A stretch of DNA of 64,000 nucleotides, taken from NCBI RefSeq assembly GCF_023065955.2, contig NC_079873.1, positions 13,592,566 to 13,656,565 on the forward strand. The letters are read 5' to 3'. Below the pieces are notes generated by a model, which was not told the DNA's origin, did not search any database, and saw nothing but the letters and a program-made list of their open reading frames with translations. Below, piece by piece: positions 1 to 10,335 of this stretch (the stretch's first letter is position 1; each line of letters begins with the position of its first letter). The translations under genes and the position numbers were made by a program. The stretch comes from Ursus arctos (Eukaryota; Chordata; Mammalia; Carnivora; Ursidae).

Positions 1-1344
1 GCCTGCCATTCTTCGTGTCCACAAATTCTTGTCTGATTTCCCTGTAGAGTTGCCTTTGTTGGTTTTGACGAGGGATAATACATCTCTAGTGAAAATCCTG
101 TGCTATCATGTATGAGCTGTAAGTTGACTTTTACTGAGTTGTTTAGAACAATATTCATATAAAAATATATTTAGGCCACTTCCAAAATGGAGATGATCGA
201 TCCAATTGCGCAGATGGATGTAGCAACCAGCAGATGTCCCTGATTCTTCTTCCTCTCTCTCTGTTTTCTGAGAGAGTTGGAAGTTGGCGCAGAAGAGGCC
301 CTGATCGGAGTGGATAAGTCCGTCGCTGAGACAGGCTAGTCTGTGTCTGTGTAAGACGACAAGAAGCTTTCCTTTTGAGGGGATGATGGGCAGTGAGGAG
401 AGGTGAGGTGGCCGAGTTTTCTAGATTCTCTGATTTGAAGATCAGGGACTCAAAGGAAGTCTGTCCTTCCTGAGTAATTGTATCCGGATGCTGCTGAACT
501 TCCTCTGGGTTTCAACTTTCACCCCAGCCGAGCTCTGAGGAGGGAGGACAAAGGGGAGTCGGCCCCTCCTCTGGGGAGGGAGGAAGTAGGTGTGCGGTGT
601 GGGGCACCCAGCTCACAGACTGCTCCGGGGGGCCACTTCTCTGCTTCCTGGCCGGAGGAGCTGGGTGTTTGGTTTCTCCTTTTCCTCTTGCCCGAAGCCT
701 TTGTGGACCTCTCCTGGGTCTTTGTGCACATTGGTGTCTATGAGGCGGCTGCCACACAGAGTTCTGGTTTGCAGAAAGAGGGGGCACCAAAGGCAAACGT
801 TGGGTTTGGCAGTAATCCGTGAATTTTATTCAGCTGCTCTGTCCTTGTCATATGAAGAAATCTGATTAGATGGAAGGCCACCAGGATGGAATTTGGAATA
901 TCGATTCACCCAGAACCAGGAAAAGAGCGCTGGGAGGGCCGAGAGAATGCTCCAAACGTTTCCTGAGATGAAGCTTTTAGGCCTCCCCAGTCACGTAGGG
1001 GTCCCCACTTTCAAGTACCTCTTCACAAACAAATAGTTGCCCTAGGAAACCATCCTGCGTGGCCCCTTGGTTGACCCGGCTTCAACACTCGAAGATGAAA
1101 AACTGTCCTTTTTTTTTATAATATTTTGGATTTGTTTTCACTTGTCACTATATAAGAGCTTACCATTTTTTCACTTAGTCTGAATTAGGCTCACTTTACA
1201 GTTTGGCCACATCTTTTTAATTTAAAAAGCAATATAGTTATTCGCTGGTGGCAAAAAAAGTAATAAAGATAAAATAGTAATATATACAATTTTTAAAAGT
1301 GGAAAGTAGCCCCTCTCCAAATCATTGCCCAGGGTTAACCATGG
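1..1344. other. Unique non-coding stretch, no gene seen
   Basis: I see no recognisable repeat or coding exon here. The region at about 530-800 is moderately GC-rich and carries overlapping open frames on both strands with no familiar protein sequence. A T-run and AT-rich block lies at about 1110-1290. It is most likely intronic or intergenic. Confidence 0.5.
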
Positions 1345-1515
1345 TTCATTGCTCTAGCTGTGTGGCCTGGGGCAGACTTCTGGACTCCTGTGCCTCAGTT
1401 TCGTCATCTGTAAAAGGGGGATGATAGCAGTACTTATCTCATAGAGTTCTTGTGAGGATTGAGTACAACATCTGTCATCTATTCTGGCTAAACCAATATT
1501 AGCTACCATTGTCAG
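1345..1515 (+). repeat. MIR SINE relic
   Basis: The order of motifs matches the MIR core and 3' half: a tRNA-like-derived 'agctgtgtggcctgggg', then 'tgcctcagtttcgtcatctgt', then an AT-rich stretch with 'gttcttgtgaggatt'. It is diverged and is an ancient mammalian SINE with no coding capacity. Confidence 0.75.
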
Positions 1516-2076
1516 TAGTATGTACTTTCTGTATACACCAGTGCTGACTCTGCCTCTTCCCTGGGTTCAAACCTTTAATGGTCTGGCCAGGCCTCAGTGA
1601 GCAGTGTTTTGCCAACAGCATTTTCACTTGGGATAGGGCCCATGTGAGTGAACAGCCCTGGCCTTTGATTTGGTTTGCTTTAGTGGGATTCAGTGTGGTT
1701 CAATTTTCTTCATGACTTCTAAGAAATGCTAAGCTCTCTTGAGTAGGAGAGGGAAAGAATTGGAATAGGCCTTTTGCTCTCATAGGGGACCTGACAGATA
1801 AGGTCATTACTTCTCTTGCAAGCCCCTGGGCCCTTAATATGCCTGCCATCACCAGGAGGAGGCTGAACTACCTGGGAATGTGACAGTGTGATTTATGGCC
1901 AAAAGAACAGCTCAGACTGACTTAGCTGGAAGAGGGAACCAAAATCTCCCACTAGATGAGCTGATGGAAGATTAATTGGGTTTTTGGTTTTGTTTTGTTT
2001 TTTTAATGAAGTGGGAAAAAGAACTAATTTGTTAATTTTGCCAATTTCGCTATGAAAACCATAATAAGAGTATATC
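1516..2076. other. Unique non-coding stretch
   Basis: No repeat or exon was recognised. Several T-rich runs occur at about 1975-2005, just before the Can-SINE insertion. Confidence 0.45.
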
Positions 2077-2236
2077 GGGGGGGAGCGCCTGTGTGGCACA
2101 GGCAGTTAAGCATCTGACTCTTGGTTTTGGCTCAGGTTGGGATCTCAGGGTCATGAGATCGAGCCCCCCGTCAGGCTCAGTGCTCAGGAAGGAATCTGCT
2201 TGAGATTCTTTCTCCCTCTCCCTCTGCCCTTCCTGC

Positions 2237-2273
<37 letters not shown>

Positions 2274-2295
2274 TAAATAAATCTTTAAAAAAGAA
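2077..2295 (+). mobile_element. Can-SINE (tRNA-derived carnivore SINE)
   Basis: The head begins with a G-run and 'gcgcctgtgtggc', followed by 'ggttttggctcagg' and 'gtcatgagatcgagcccc'. The 3' end has the carnivore signature: a CT-rich segment, a pure TC tract at about 2239-2269, then 'aaataaataaatcttt' and an A-rich tail. The target duplication is weak (a 'tatatc' motif on both sides), so the copy is not very young. It is non-autonomous and depends on L1 machinery. Confidence 0.92.
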
Positions 2296-2464
2296 GGCAT
2301 ATATCTTTGTGGTTGGTTGTACACAGAGAGCAGAAGAAATAAGAACCTCCAGGCCATCTGACAAAAGGCAAGGCCAGACTGCAGAAGCTTTTTTTGTCTG
2401 CCTTCAAAACCAAGGGTATTTGTTATCAGATAACTTAATTTTAAAAGTCCAGTGAAGGAGTCAG

Positions 2465-2625
2465 AGAACCCGTCTCCTTGTCCTGGTTCTGCCACGTGTG
2501 GCCTGGAACAAGTTACTTCACCTCTCTGTGGCCCAGGTGTCTCACTATTTAAGAAAATGGGGCTAGAAGTCCCTGCCTTTCAGAGCTATTCTGGGGGAAT
2601 GAGAGATGTGATAATGGGTCACGTT
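2465..2625 (+). repeat. MIR SINE relic
   Basis: It contains 'ggttctgccacgtgtggcc', 'aagttacttcacctctctgtg', a degraded 'tcagtttcctcatctgtaaaatgggg' region and 'agctattctgggggaatgagag'. The order and orientation fit MIR on the plus strand. Confidence 0.65.
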
Positions 2626-2732
2626 GTCGCATCGTTGGGTGAGTGTAGGCATATCTGTCCATGCTGTACTGTAGGCTTTCTTCTCGGTGCACAGAGCTCT
2701 GCGTGCCTGGACTGAGAACAGCTACAAGAGAA

Positions 2733-2860
2733 TCAGAAGACAGGCCACTGCCCTCAAGGGACTTGGAGCCAACGAGAACTCAAAGCACACATGTAAAAGC
2801 TGCCTGAACAGTTATGAAGGAAAAGGATAAAATTAGAGTCACCACAAGAGCATTGATAAT
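2733..2860 (-). repeat. Probable L2 LINE 3' fragment
   Basis: A phrase resembling 'actgccctcaagggacttggag' is the reverse of the L2 3'-end motif that reads 'ctccttgagggcag' on the element strand. The fragment is short and diverged, so the family call is tentative. Confidence 0.4.
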
Positions 2861-4130
2861 AATAAGATAGATGCCTGAGAGAAAATGTAGCTGGAAACCC
2901 ACAGGGAGTCGACAGAGTGACAGCATACCTTGTCAGTTGCTTTCTTAGTAAAGAGATCAGGTTCCCCAATTTAGCAACACCCCCCCCCCGGCCCCCTTCT
3001 GTGAGCAAACACAGCCATTTACTTGAGGCCTGCGAGGGCCCCTAAAGTCGTTTGAGCCCTGATAGGAGTAGAAGCCATGACCTCCTTAGCCCAGGCCTCT
3101 TGTCAACCCCTCCTGTCCTCCAGGACTTGGGAAGCTGGGCTGACGCGCCATGAACCAAGGACTGTGGCACCAGGGAGAAGCAGCCCGCCACTGTCCTGCC
3201 GCCGAGATGGGAGGGCGGCCCTGAAATCTCTTCACTCTGCTGTAGGCTTTATGTGGCCTTCTCAGGTCTCTTTTCTGAACTCTCAGGGGTTCACAGGACA
3301 GGGAATGGTAACAAGATTTTTCTCTTAATTTCTTAAGCGACTTGCCTAGAGTCACCTTGTGTATTCGTGAATTGCGGGGGGAGGGGAGGGAGCTTCGGAA
3401 GCGGATTTCCTAATACCCAAGCCAGTGTTGATTAAGTTGTTGGAGTTTCTAGGGGAACATACTCATACAGTGACATATATTAACTTATTGATTAATTAAT
3501 TTATGCAGCAACTGCCAATCTCCATTAAGGAATGCACTTTGTTTTTCACTTAATAACAAAGATGAGATGCCTCTCACATGCTTCTTTAGCTTCTTCCAAA
3601 AACAAACAACCGAACTGGTCACTGTCCAGTTAGTTGGAATTGGAGTCAATTGAACAGGTGCCTGAGTTCATCGTTGAGCCGAGCAGTAGAGAAAGCACGT
3701 TCCCCCACCGAGGGCGAGACCTTCCTTCCCTTTGCCGCCAGGTCCGCTGCTCTGCAGCTAAGGGCTAGGACCCTCGAGGCTGAAGTCCAGCAAAACTCCC
3801 TTCCTTGGCCCTGTACTAAAAGCAAGTCTTCCGTGCAGTGCCTTTCAGGCTGAAGCCAACGGTCCACTAAATCTGCTTGGGAACTGGTTTGTTAATTATT
3901 CTTTTCCTTTTGTGACATTTTTCAAGATAAACTTACTTGGGCCAGCCTCCTAGAAAACCTTTTAAAATGCTAATTGCGCAATTGTGCGAATAATGTAAAA
4001 ATGAGTCATGTGGTCCGCTCCACACTTGACTAATTAACAAGCCATAAATGAACCCTTGCCTCACAAATTCTGTCCCGGGCTGTGTGAATGGCGGGGAGCT
4101 TCGTGGAGCCTCAGTTGGAAGAGTTTGGTT
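2861..4130. other. Unique non-coding stretch
   Basis: No exon was recognised. A C-run sits at about 2981-2990. The open frames on both strands at 3077-3355 and 3646-3867 mirror each other and show no known protein. The AT-rich part at about 3890-4080 has a different texture (see the separate entry). Confidence 0.45.
3890..4080. promoter_or_regulatory. Candidate conserved non-coding element
   Basis: This non-repetitive AT-rich block is dense in short transcription-factor-like words: 'atgctaattgcgcaattg' (octamer-like ATGCTAAT followed by a C/EBP-like palindrome), 'atgagtcatg' (AP-1-like) and 'gactaattaac' (homeodomain-like). The texture resembles developmental enhancers. Conservation is inferred and cannot be shown from one sequence. 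Confidence 0.3.
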
Positions 4131-4364
4131 TAACTAAATAGGTTCTTTTTTTTTTTTTAAAGATTTTATTTATTTATTTAACAGAGGTGGAGACAGCCAG
4201 CGAGAGAGGGAACACAAGCAGGGGGAGTAGGAGAGGAAGAAGCAGGCTCATAGCGGAGGAGCCTGATGTGGGGCTCGATCCCATAACTCCGGGATCACGC
4301 CCTGAGCCAAAGGCAGATGCTCAACGACTGCGCCACCCAGGCGCCCCTAACTAAATAGGTTCTT
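4131..4364 (-). mobile_element. Can-SINE with perfect 17-bp target duplication
   Basis: The element body is 4148-4347 on the minus strand. It opens (plus strand) with a T-run and 'aaagattttatttattt', then 'gagagagggaacacaagcagg', 'gatgtggggctcgatccc' and 'gccacccaggcgcccc'. It is flanked by identical copies of 'taactaaataggttctt' at 4131-4147 and 4348-4364, the target-site duplication made on L1-mediated insertion. The internal wording is the type I associate with bear and pinniped SINEs. The intact duplication makes this one of the younger insertions here. Confidence 0.96.
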
Positions 4365-4434
4365 ATAGGAACGGGCCAGTAGAAAACAAGAATCATTAGG
4401 CGTAGCAGCATCTTTTACCAAAACTGAACACCCC

Positions 4435-4620
4435 TGGTGGATTCGATTCAGGGGATGTGTGTTGAGCCCTGCAGGGCTTTGTGAGAGGCCTGAGGAACAG
4501 GATACAAAGAGGAATGAAATGCAAAAGATGCTCTTGAAAGTTAACTATCTGATGAAAGAGGTGAATAATCAAACACAGGAGTAGGATGCTTTTGACTACA
4601 GGACAGAATATCCAGCTTAA
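4435..4620 (-). repeat. Possible L2 LINE fragment
   Basis: 'tgtgttgagccctgcagggc' followed by 'gaacaggatacaaag' resembles the antisense of the L2 3' end (normally 'ttattgagc...tgccaggc...ggatacaa'). It is degraded and low confidence. Confidence 0.3.
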
Positions 4621-4642
4621 ATGATAAAGATATTTAATTATC

Positions 4643-4840
4643 GGGGAGCCTGGGTAGCTCAGTCAGATAAGTGGCTGACTCTGGATTTCAGCTCAGATCA
4701 TGATCTTAGGGTCTTGGGATGGAGCCCTGCATCCAGCTCTGCGCTCAGTGGGGAGTCGCTTGAGGATTCTCTTCCTCTCCCTCTGCCCCTTCCCCCCATT
4801 CATGTTCTCTCTCTCTCTCTAAAATAAAGAAATCTTTTTA
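4643..4840 (+). mobile_element. Can-SINE
   Basis: The element starts 'ggggagcctgggtagctcag', continues with 'gatttcagctcagatcatgat' and a CT-rich 3' part, and ends in a short TC tract, 'aaaataaagaaatcttttt' and an A-rich tail. It belongs to a different subfamily from the copy at 4148-4347 (longer head, 'tgatctt' wording) and is more diverged. No clean target duplication was found; 'aaagatat' occurs on both sides. Confidence 0.9.
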
Positions 4841-5735
4841 AAAAGATATATCATTCTTTTACAAAATATAATGTGTGAAGGTAGATGGTTCTAGGGTTGG
4901 TTCGGTAGCTGGACGATATCGTTCACGCTACGTTCCTCCTACACTTTTTCTCTTCCATCCTTATCACGTTGGGTTTTTGTCCCTCAGGCTCGTGGTGTCC
5001 TGGTTGCGATGTAATTGTCTTGCTCCACGTATCATATTCACAAATGATAAGCTCACAAGCAGGAAGCAAGGCAGGGACAGCAGAAGGTTGTGGCCGCTCA
5101 CGCGCCAGTCACCAGAGCAAGTCACGTGGCCACACGTGGGTGGGGTGCCGGCAATCCCCGCCGCCTGGGCAGCCACTTTCCACCATCAACCCCATGCCTA
5201 TGATCCCTAGGGAAGGGAAGGGCTTAAAACATTTGTGGGGCAATTCGACATCTCTGCCACATAATACAGTGAGTGTTCGTAATACGGTAAGTACAGAGGC
5301 GCACAGAGCACAGAAACAGTGAATGCTGCCTTGAAAAATGATGGGAAGCTTTGTAGACGACCTGGCGTTTTCGCTGAGTCACCAGGTGGAGGAGAGAGAG
5401 AAATCCAAACAGGAAACCCCGCGCAAAGAGCGGCGTGAAAGAGCTTGTCAGAGTATTGTGCTCTCGGTATTTTGTTGCCCTCTTTCCCCCATCTTTCGGT
5501 CAAACTCAGATCTAGCAAGTCATGTAGCTCCTCCGGGTCCTAGAGTCCTTATCTGTGAACAAGCGGTCCCTGGATTCTGCAGCTAGAAAAAGGTCTCCAA
5601 GCTTTTCTGACTCATACCTTCTTGCCCTTCAGAGGTTCGAGGAGACACAGTGGCAGGCAGTCTTGGGATGTTTCTTACACAGATAGCAGAGGGGCTCTTG
5701 AATCTTCTGTCCTCTAGAAAAATACGTAGAAATTT
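4841..5735. other. Mostly unique stretch with a possible MIR core scrap
   Basis: No exon was recognised. At about 5505-5565 a phrase like 'gcaagtcatgtagctcctcc...ccttatctgtga' may be a MIR core remnant on the plus strand. Overlapping open frames at 4875-5322 have no recognisable domains. Confidence 0.4.
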
Positions 5736-5737
5736 CT

Positions 5738-5978
5738 CAGGAAGGCAATGTGGCATCGTAAGCAGAGCATGAGATTGGGAATCATGGATCTGAATTTGAA
5801 GCCAAACTTTGTTATTTACTTGCTGCGTGACCTCGAGGAGACACTTAAGATCTCTGTTGCTCAGTTTCCTTATCTGAAAAATGGAGAGCGTGGTATTTAT
5901 CTGCATGGCTCTTTGGAAGACTGTGATAATTGTTATTAAACGTGCGGCACAGTGCAACGTACTTATTAGGTTCTCAGT
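5738..5978 (+). repeat. MIR SINE, nearly full length
   Basis: It contains 'ggcaatgtggcatcgtaagcag', 'gggaatcatggatctgaatt', 'cttgctgcgtgacctcgagg', 'tcagtttccttatctgaaaa' and a 3' end with 'ttgttattaaacgtgcggcac'. All MIR parts occur in order on the plus strand, including the tRNA-related head. Confidence 0.85.
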
Positions 5979-6090
5979 GTCTCGCTGAAGACATAAAAAT
6001 GGCCAAGACGCAAGGTTTTAAATGTTTAATGAGTAACGGTGTGTGTCTGTGTGTCCGTGTGTCTGTGTATTAAATGGGCGAACACTTTTA

Positions 6091-6715
6091 AAATCAGTAA
6101 TCCCCAGTGTGGGCAAGGGTGGATGGGACAGGGATCTTCAGGCAGCCTTGATGGGACTATGAACTGATAATGACATTTCTGGGGGACAGTGTTGCCATTG
6201 GAATGTGTCTTTTAGAAATGTTCACACCCTTCAAGCCAGCAATTCAAAGTCTAAGAATTTATGCTGGGTGCATAATTAGCGATGTGAACATAGGGGTATA
6301 ACTGGTATAAAGTTGTTCATCCTGGTGGTATTGGGAGTGAAAAATATTGGAATTAGCACAAATAGCCAACAGCAGGCAATCATTAAATGAATTAAGCTCG
6401 ACTCATAGGTTTCAATATTTCCCAGATATTAACAACCATGTTTTGGGAAGATATTTGATGATGTGGGGGAAAAGGTCATGATACAATATTTATGTGAAAA
6501 AAAGCAGTCTACAAAACCGTATAGTTTTGTAAAAGTAACTAACTGTCATGCTTAGAAAAGTCACTGGAAGGTAAAACACCAAAATGTGAAAATGATTATC
6601 TCTGGGTACTGGAAACACAAGGGGTTTTTATTTTCTTCGGTGCTGCTCTGAATTCTCCACATTGTCTTGCATTGCACATGTAATGACATGGAAAAACACT
6701 TACAAAATTAAGGGA
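6091..6715 (+). repeat. Old L1M-type LINE 3' fragment
   Basis: The sequence resembles the end of an old L1: 'tgggactatgaactg', 'ttcacacccttcaagccagc', 'aatagccaacagcaggcaatc', then 'gatacaatatttatgtgaaaaaaagcag' and 'acaaaaccgtatagttttgtaaa'. The orientation is plus. Many substitutions and no open frame mark it as an ancient relic. A short TG/TC-rich run lies just upstream at about 6040-6070. Confidence 0.7.
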
Positions 6716-6779
6716 AAATATCAGGCTAGAAAAATCACCCAAACGATCAGAATACATTGACTCCAATCAAGTGTGTAAG

Positions 6780-6966
6780 AATACTCACACATCCCAAAAG
6801 AAACAAAAGAAGAAGATTGGAAGGAAATGTGTCCAGACCTAGTCTAGATTTTCTCTGGATGGTGGAGTGACGGATGATTGTCATTTTCTTCTTATGCTAG
6901 TTTGTATCTCCCAACTTTTCCATGGCTGGCACATGTTATCTTTATGAGCAGAAAAAGGAAATTACC
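6780..6966 (+). repeat. Second L1M-type 3' end
   Basis: 'tctctggatggtggagtgac', 'ttgtcattttcttcttatgc' and 'tttatgagcagaaaaaggaaat' match the common L1M 3' terminus. It lies just downstream of another L1M 3' end in the same orientation. It could be a separate insertion or a rearranged piece of the first. Confidence 0.6.
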
Positions 6967-7734
6967 ACCAAATAAAACCCATAACCAGAAGTTTTCCTGA
7001 GTACTGTTGTTACCCATAGCCATCAGTGCTGGCAGCCACCAGTAAAACCAGTAAGTCTGAGAGCCCAGGCTTCTCCTGCCCCCAGCTAGGAATTTATTCC
7101 ACCAGTGTGGGGACTGGGTACCCATGATGACCCTCTGCCTCTCGATGACACCAACTACGATGTTCCAAAAGGCAGAGGGACATGCCCAGAGCTACTGTTG
7201 GTGGGGCAGATGAGCGAATTTTGCTGGTGTAAGAAATGAAGGCAGGATCTGCGCTGCATGCCGCAGGGGCCAAAGGGCAGCCTGCCTTTTAAAACCTTGT
7301 TTGCTGAGCCAATAGGTGCCTCTGGCTGGATGCATGGAGCTCTCTGGTGGCCAAGAGGTGTCAATGCAGCAATGTTTATACTTGCAGAACCAAACCCAAG
7401 TTCTACTAGACAAACCAGAATGTTCAGAAAGTGCTGCATACTTGCAGATTAAATTCCAAGACCTCCGAATGCATAGGAAAACCTCTGTCACCACTAATTC
7501 CCACAGCCTCCCTAACGAAGAAGGAATCCTCCGTAGCCGCCAGATAGAGTGGTACCCCCTCCGCCTTCATGGCCACGTCCAAGGCCCTCGACCCTGCTTG
7601 GTTTTGTACTAACTGTTAATTATGTAATTGCAAGCCAGAGCAGCCAACATGTGAGCCTTGGTCATATTGCTTGTCTCACAAGTCCGTGCTGCGTGAAATT
7701 GTCCTTGTGGGTTGTTTTCCAAGTGGACCTGGTC
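6967..7734. other. Unique non-coding stretch
   Basis: No repeat or exon was recognised. Open frames overlap on both strands (for example 7192-7494 minus and 7316-7612 plus) with no recognisable protein sequence. Confidence 0.45.
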
Positions 7735-7737
7735 TTC

Positions 7738-7862
7738 GCAGCATCATAGAATGTTAGAGCTGGAAGGAGCCTCCAAGATAAAGGCTGAACTCCAGTAAAG
7801 CCAAGTGGTTTAAAGAAATGATTCATTACTGGCTGAGGCAGGAATGGAACGTCTTCCAATCT
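7738..7862. repeat. Ancient MIR/L2-age repeat of the 'agaatgttagagctggaagg' type
   Basis: The phrase 'catagaatgttagagctggaaggagcc' with a degraded downstream part is a recurrent mammalian ancient-repeat motif. A related copy occurs at 62290-62360. The exact family was not assigned. Confidence 0.4.
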
Positions 7863-7881
7863 TGAGAATTTCGTCCAGTAG

Positions 7882-7895
7882 CCCCCCCCCCCCCC
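7882..7895. repeat. Poly-C run (14 C)
   Basis: An uninterrupted homopolymer of 14 C. Its length is likely polymorphic and prone to assembly error. Confidence 0.95.
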
Positions 7896-8036
7896 ATTTC
7901 CATCAGGCTGCCTTTATGCGGGGTGGCTGACCTCAAACCAAAGCTAGGGCTTCAGACTCTCGTTGTTCCTGGGTAGTCTTGTGTTTGTGTCTGCATCACG
8001 CTGTGACTCTGTGCATCCGAGATGGGGTGGTCAGCC

Positions 8037-8045
8037 AGTGTGTGC

Positions 8046-8084
<39 letters not shown>
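8037..8084. repeat. (TG)n microsatellite
   Basis: A nearly pure TG tract with two early CG interruptions ('tgcgtgcg'). The open frames drawn across it on both strands are simple-repeat artefacts. Confidence 0.98.
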
Positions 8085-8086
<2 letters not shown>

Positions 8087-8220
8087 GAAAAATGCGTGGT
8101 CCTGAGTCACTGTATTTCTGTGTATCTCTATCATTTGATTTGGGCATATTCTATACCCTCAGCTGTATTATAAATTCCTTGAAGATGATCTTCTATATCT
8201 TTGGTATTCCAATATAATAC

Positions 8221-9155
8221 TCTCTAGAGGTGTTGGGGCCATTGACACAATTCATGTTACTTTCTTTGTAAGCCATGAATGAAAATAATGTCTGAATCAT
8301 TTGGGTCCTTAGGCCCAGGACTTTGTTTATAGGATATTGTTCTATATTTAACTTCTGCATTGGCACTGGCTTTTAGAGAGGCCTGAAGATTAGTGAAAAT
8401 TTACCCCCTGGGTATTCTAGAATGTTCCGTTGAGAGGTAATTAAGGGGAAGAAAAGGAACAACGTGTACTCCCCAGTTGGCCAGCCGTTTATTTGGTTAT
8501 ATATTAATTTTTGCTGGAGCAAAAATGCTTTCAATTTTATTGCACTCTAACATCGGCTCAGCAATCACCAAGGTAGCAGCGTAGTGATGGCACCTTAGAA
8601 CTTTGCTGCACGTTTGGAAATCTAAGGATAAGCTCTGAAATGCTCTGCAGTCAATTTGAATATTCTGTCATTTTATTCATTTTGACAATGAATTTTTAAG
8701 AAAAGAGAAATATACACAAGAAATGATCATTTAAAGGGGGCCTTGGGAAGTGCTGTAATGGTACCTAGTGCAAGGGAAAAAAAAAAAAAAAAGACCAGTG
8801 TGGTAAGGGGTTTTGGAGCCAGAGCTACAGGGTTTGATACTTGGGATTGCCAAGCTAGGAGGAAGAAAATAGATGGGGGCATAAATGGGGCAGATGGGCC
8901 TTAGGTGGTTGTTGAGTATGTGTGATAAGTGTTTGGAGTTTTCCTGTAAAGTTCTATCTACTTTGGGGGTAATCTAGAAATTCTCCATTAGAACCTTAAC
9001 TCCTTCCTCCAAAAAACAAAATAGTAAGGAAACTCTTAAACTTGGTCAAGGTCATTCAACAAATAAATGGAAAAGAAAAACATACTTAAACAAGACTATA
9101 CTTATGAAAACACAAAGGTTATAATGACTAGAGACTTTGAAGTAGCACGTGCGTT
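8221..9155. other. Unique stretch with an AT-rich candidate conserved block
   Basis: No exon was recognised. The part at about 8435-8720 is AT-rich and non-repetitive, with words such as 'ggtaattaagg', 'tatattaatttttgctg' and 'cattttgacaatgaattttt' that suggest a conserved non-coding element. An A16 run sits at 8777-8792. Confidence 0.4.
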
Positions 9156-9159
9156 TAAA

Positions 9160-9292
9160 TTACATCTCTTACTCCATTTGTAACCCTGGGCAAGTCATTG
9201 CCCTTCTGTTTCTTCAGCTATAAAATGAGGATACAACACCCACCTTCCAGAGTTGTTGGGACCATGAGAAATTAATAAATGTCTAAACTCTA
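9160..9292 (+). repeat. MIR SINE fragment
   Basis: 'taaccctgggcaagtcattg', 'tctgtttcttcagctataaaatg' and 'ccagagttgttggg...gaaattaataaatgt' occur in MIR order on the plus strand. Confidence 0.7.
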
Positions 9293-9738
9293 CCTGGCCT
9301 CGGTAGGCATTTCTTCAAAGTGATTCCTGTTTTCACTGTTAATATTCTAAGCGGATCCAAGATCCCAGTGAATCCCAGTAGGCTCACCGGGAGGGAGCAT
9401 GTTTGGGAGCAGGCATTCCTTTGGTCTTTAGGCAAACAGGAGCCCTCAAGTCACATAGGGATGACCAGCCCAGAAGTCCCAATTTCTTGCAACTTGATTT
9501 GGGAGCCTCTTCCAGGTGGCAGCAATAATTTAATGGGGAGAATTTCCCATCAAATCCTAAAGGATACCTCATTTTATTGATTATGGGAGTGCAAGGATCC
9601 TTCATACAGGAAGGACCTTTAAAATAAATGACTTCTCAGTGTAGAACTCAGCCCCAAGTCTCCTGCTTCCTCCTCTATTCAAAAGTCCCTGGATTCCCAG
9701 GGAAAGTGGTATGCAGCTTTCATCAGCATTGCATGGTG
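9293..9738. other. Unique non-coding stretch
   Basis: No repeat or exon was recognised. The open frames at 9320-9605 on the two strands are mirror shadows of each other. Confidence 0.4.
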
Positions 9739-9812
9739 GGCTTCTCCCATGGAGTCTGTTTCTAATTTACTTCTGTATCCCCAGTACATGGCTTACAAGG
9801 AGGACTGAGGGT
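9739..9812 (+). repeat. Possible L2 LINE 3' scrap
   Basis: 'cttctgtatccccagtacatggc' matches the L2 3' motif (usually 'tgctgtatccccagc...tggc'). It is short, so confidence is modest. Confidence 0.4.
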
Positions 9813-9818
9813 TTTTTT

Positions 9819-10050
9819 GGATGGATGGATGGATGGATGGATGGATGGAAGGAAGGGAGGGAGGAAGGAAGGAAGGGAGGGAGGGAGGGGTAGATAAATA
9901 GATGGTTGTGTGGGTGGGTGGATGGATGGGTGGGTGGATGGAAGGGTGGATGGAGGGGTACATAAGTGGATGGGTAAACGGATGAGTGGTGGATGGATGG
10001 AAGGGTGCAAAAGTGGATGGGTGGATAGATGGATGGATGGGTGGATGGTA
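9819..10050. repeat. Imperfect GGAT/GGAA/GGGT tetranucleotide array
   Basis: The array starts with pure GGAT units, moves into GGAA/GGGA units, then into a long degenerate stretch mixing GGAT and GGGT with occasional 'gataaata' or 'tacataagt' breaks. The minus-strand open frame across it encodes only low-complexity H/P/S-rich peptide and is an artefact. Length polymorphism is likely. Confidence 0.95.
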
Positions 10051-10159
10051 GAAACTGACCTGAGGTAGGATGCCTGTGTGTCTCTGTGTTCCAAGAGTAG
10101 AGTTTTATTTCTTAAAATATTTATCTTTAAATTTTTTCTACTAATAACCTGTATACTAG

Positions 10160-10335
10160 ATAGTCTATCACTGAGCACTTGGTATATACCAGTGAACATC
10201 TAGTTTTTATATCATTTAATCCTCACAACACTCTGTGAAGTAGGCTTTATTAATATCATTTTACAGATGGAGAAATCTACGCTCAGAAAGGTTGAAGAAC
10301 TTACCCAAGTTCATGCGCCATTGACATCCAAGTTC
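10160..10335 (-). repeat. MIR SINE relic
   Basis: Antisense MIR order: 'gagcacttggtatataccag', 'catttaatcctcacaacactc', 'cattttacagatggagaaat' and 'aagaacttacccaagttcatg'. It is diverged but clear. Confidence 0.8.

Noticed and set aside
9762..10199. 145-codon His/Pro/Ser-rich minus-strand ORF
   Set aside because: It is a translation of the tetranucleotide array.
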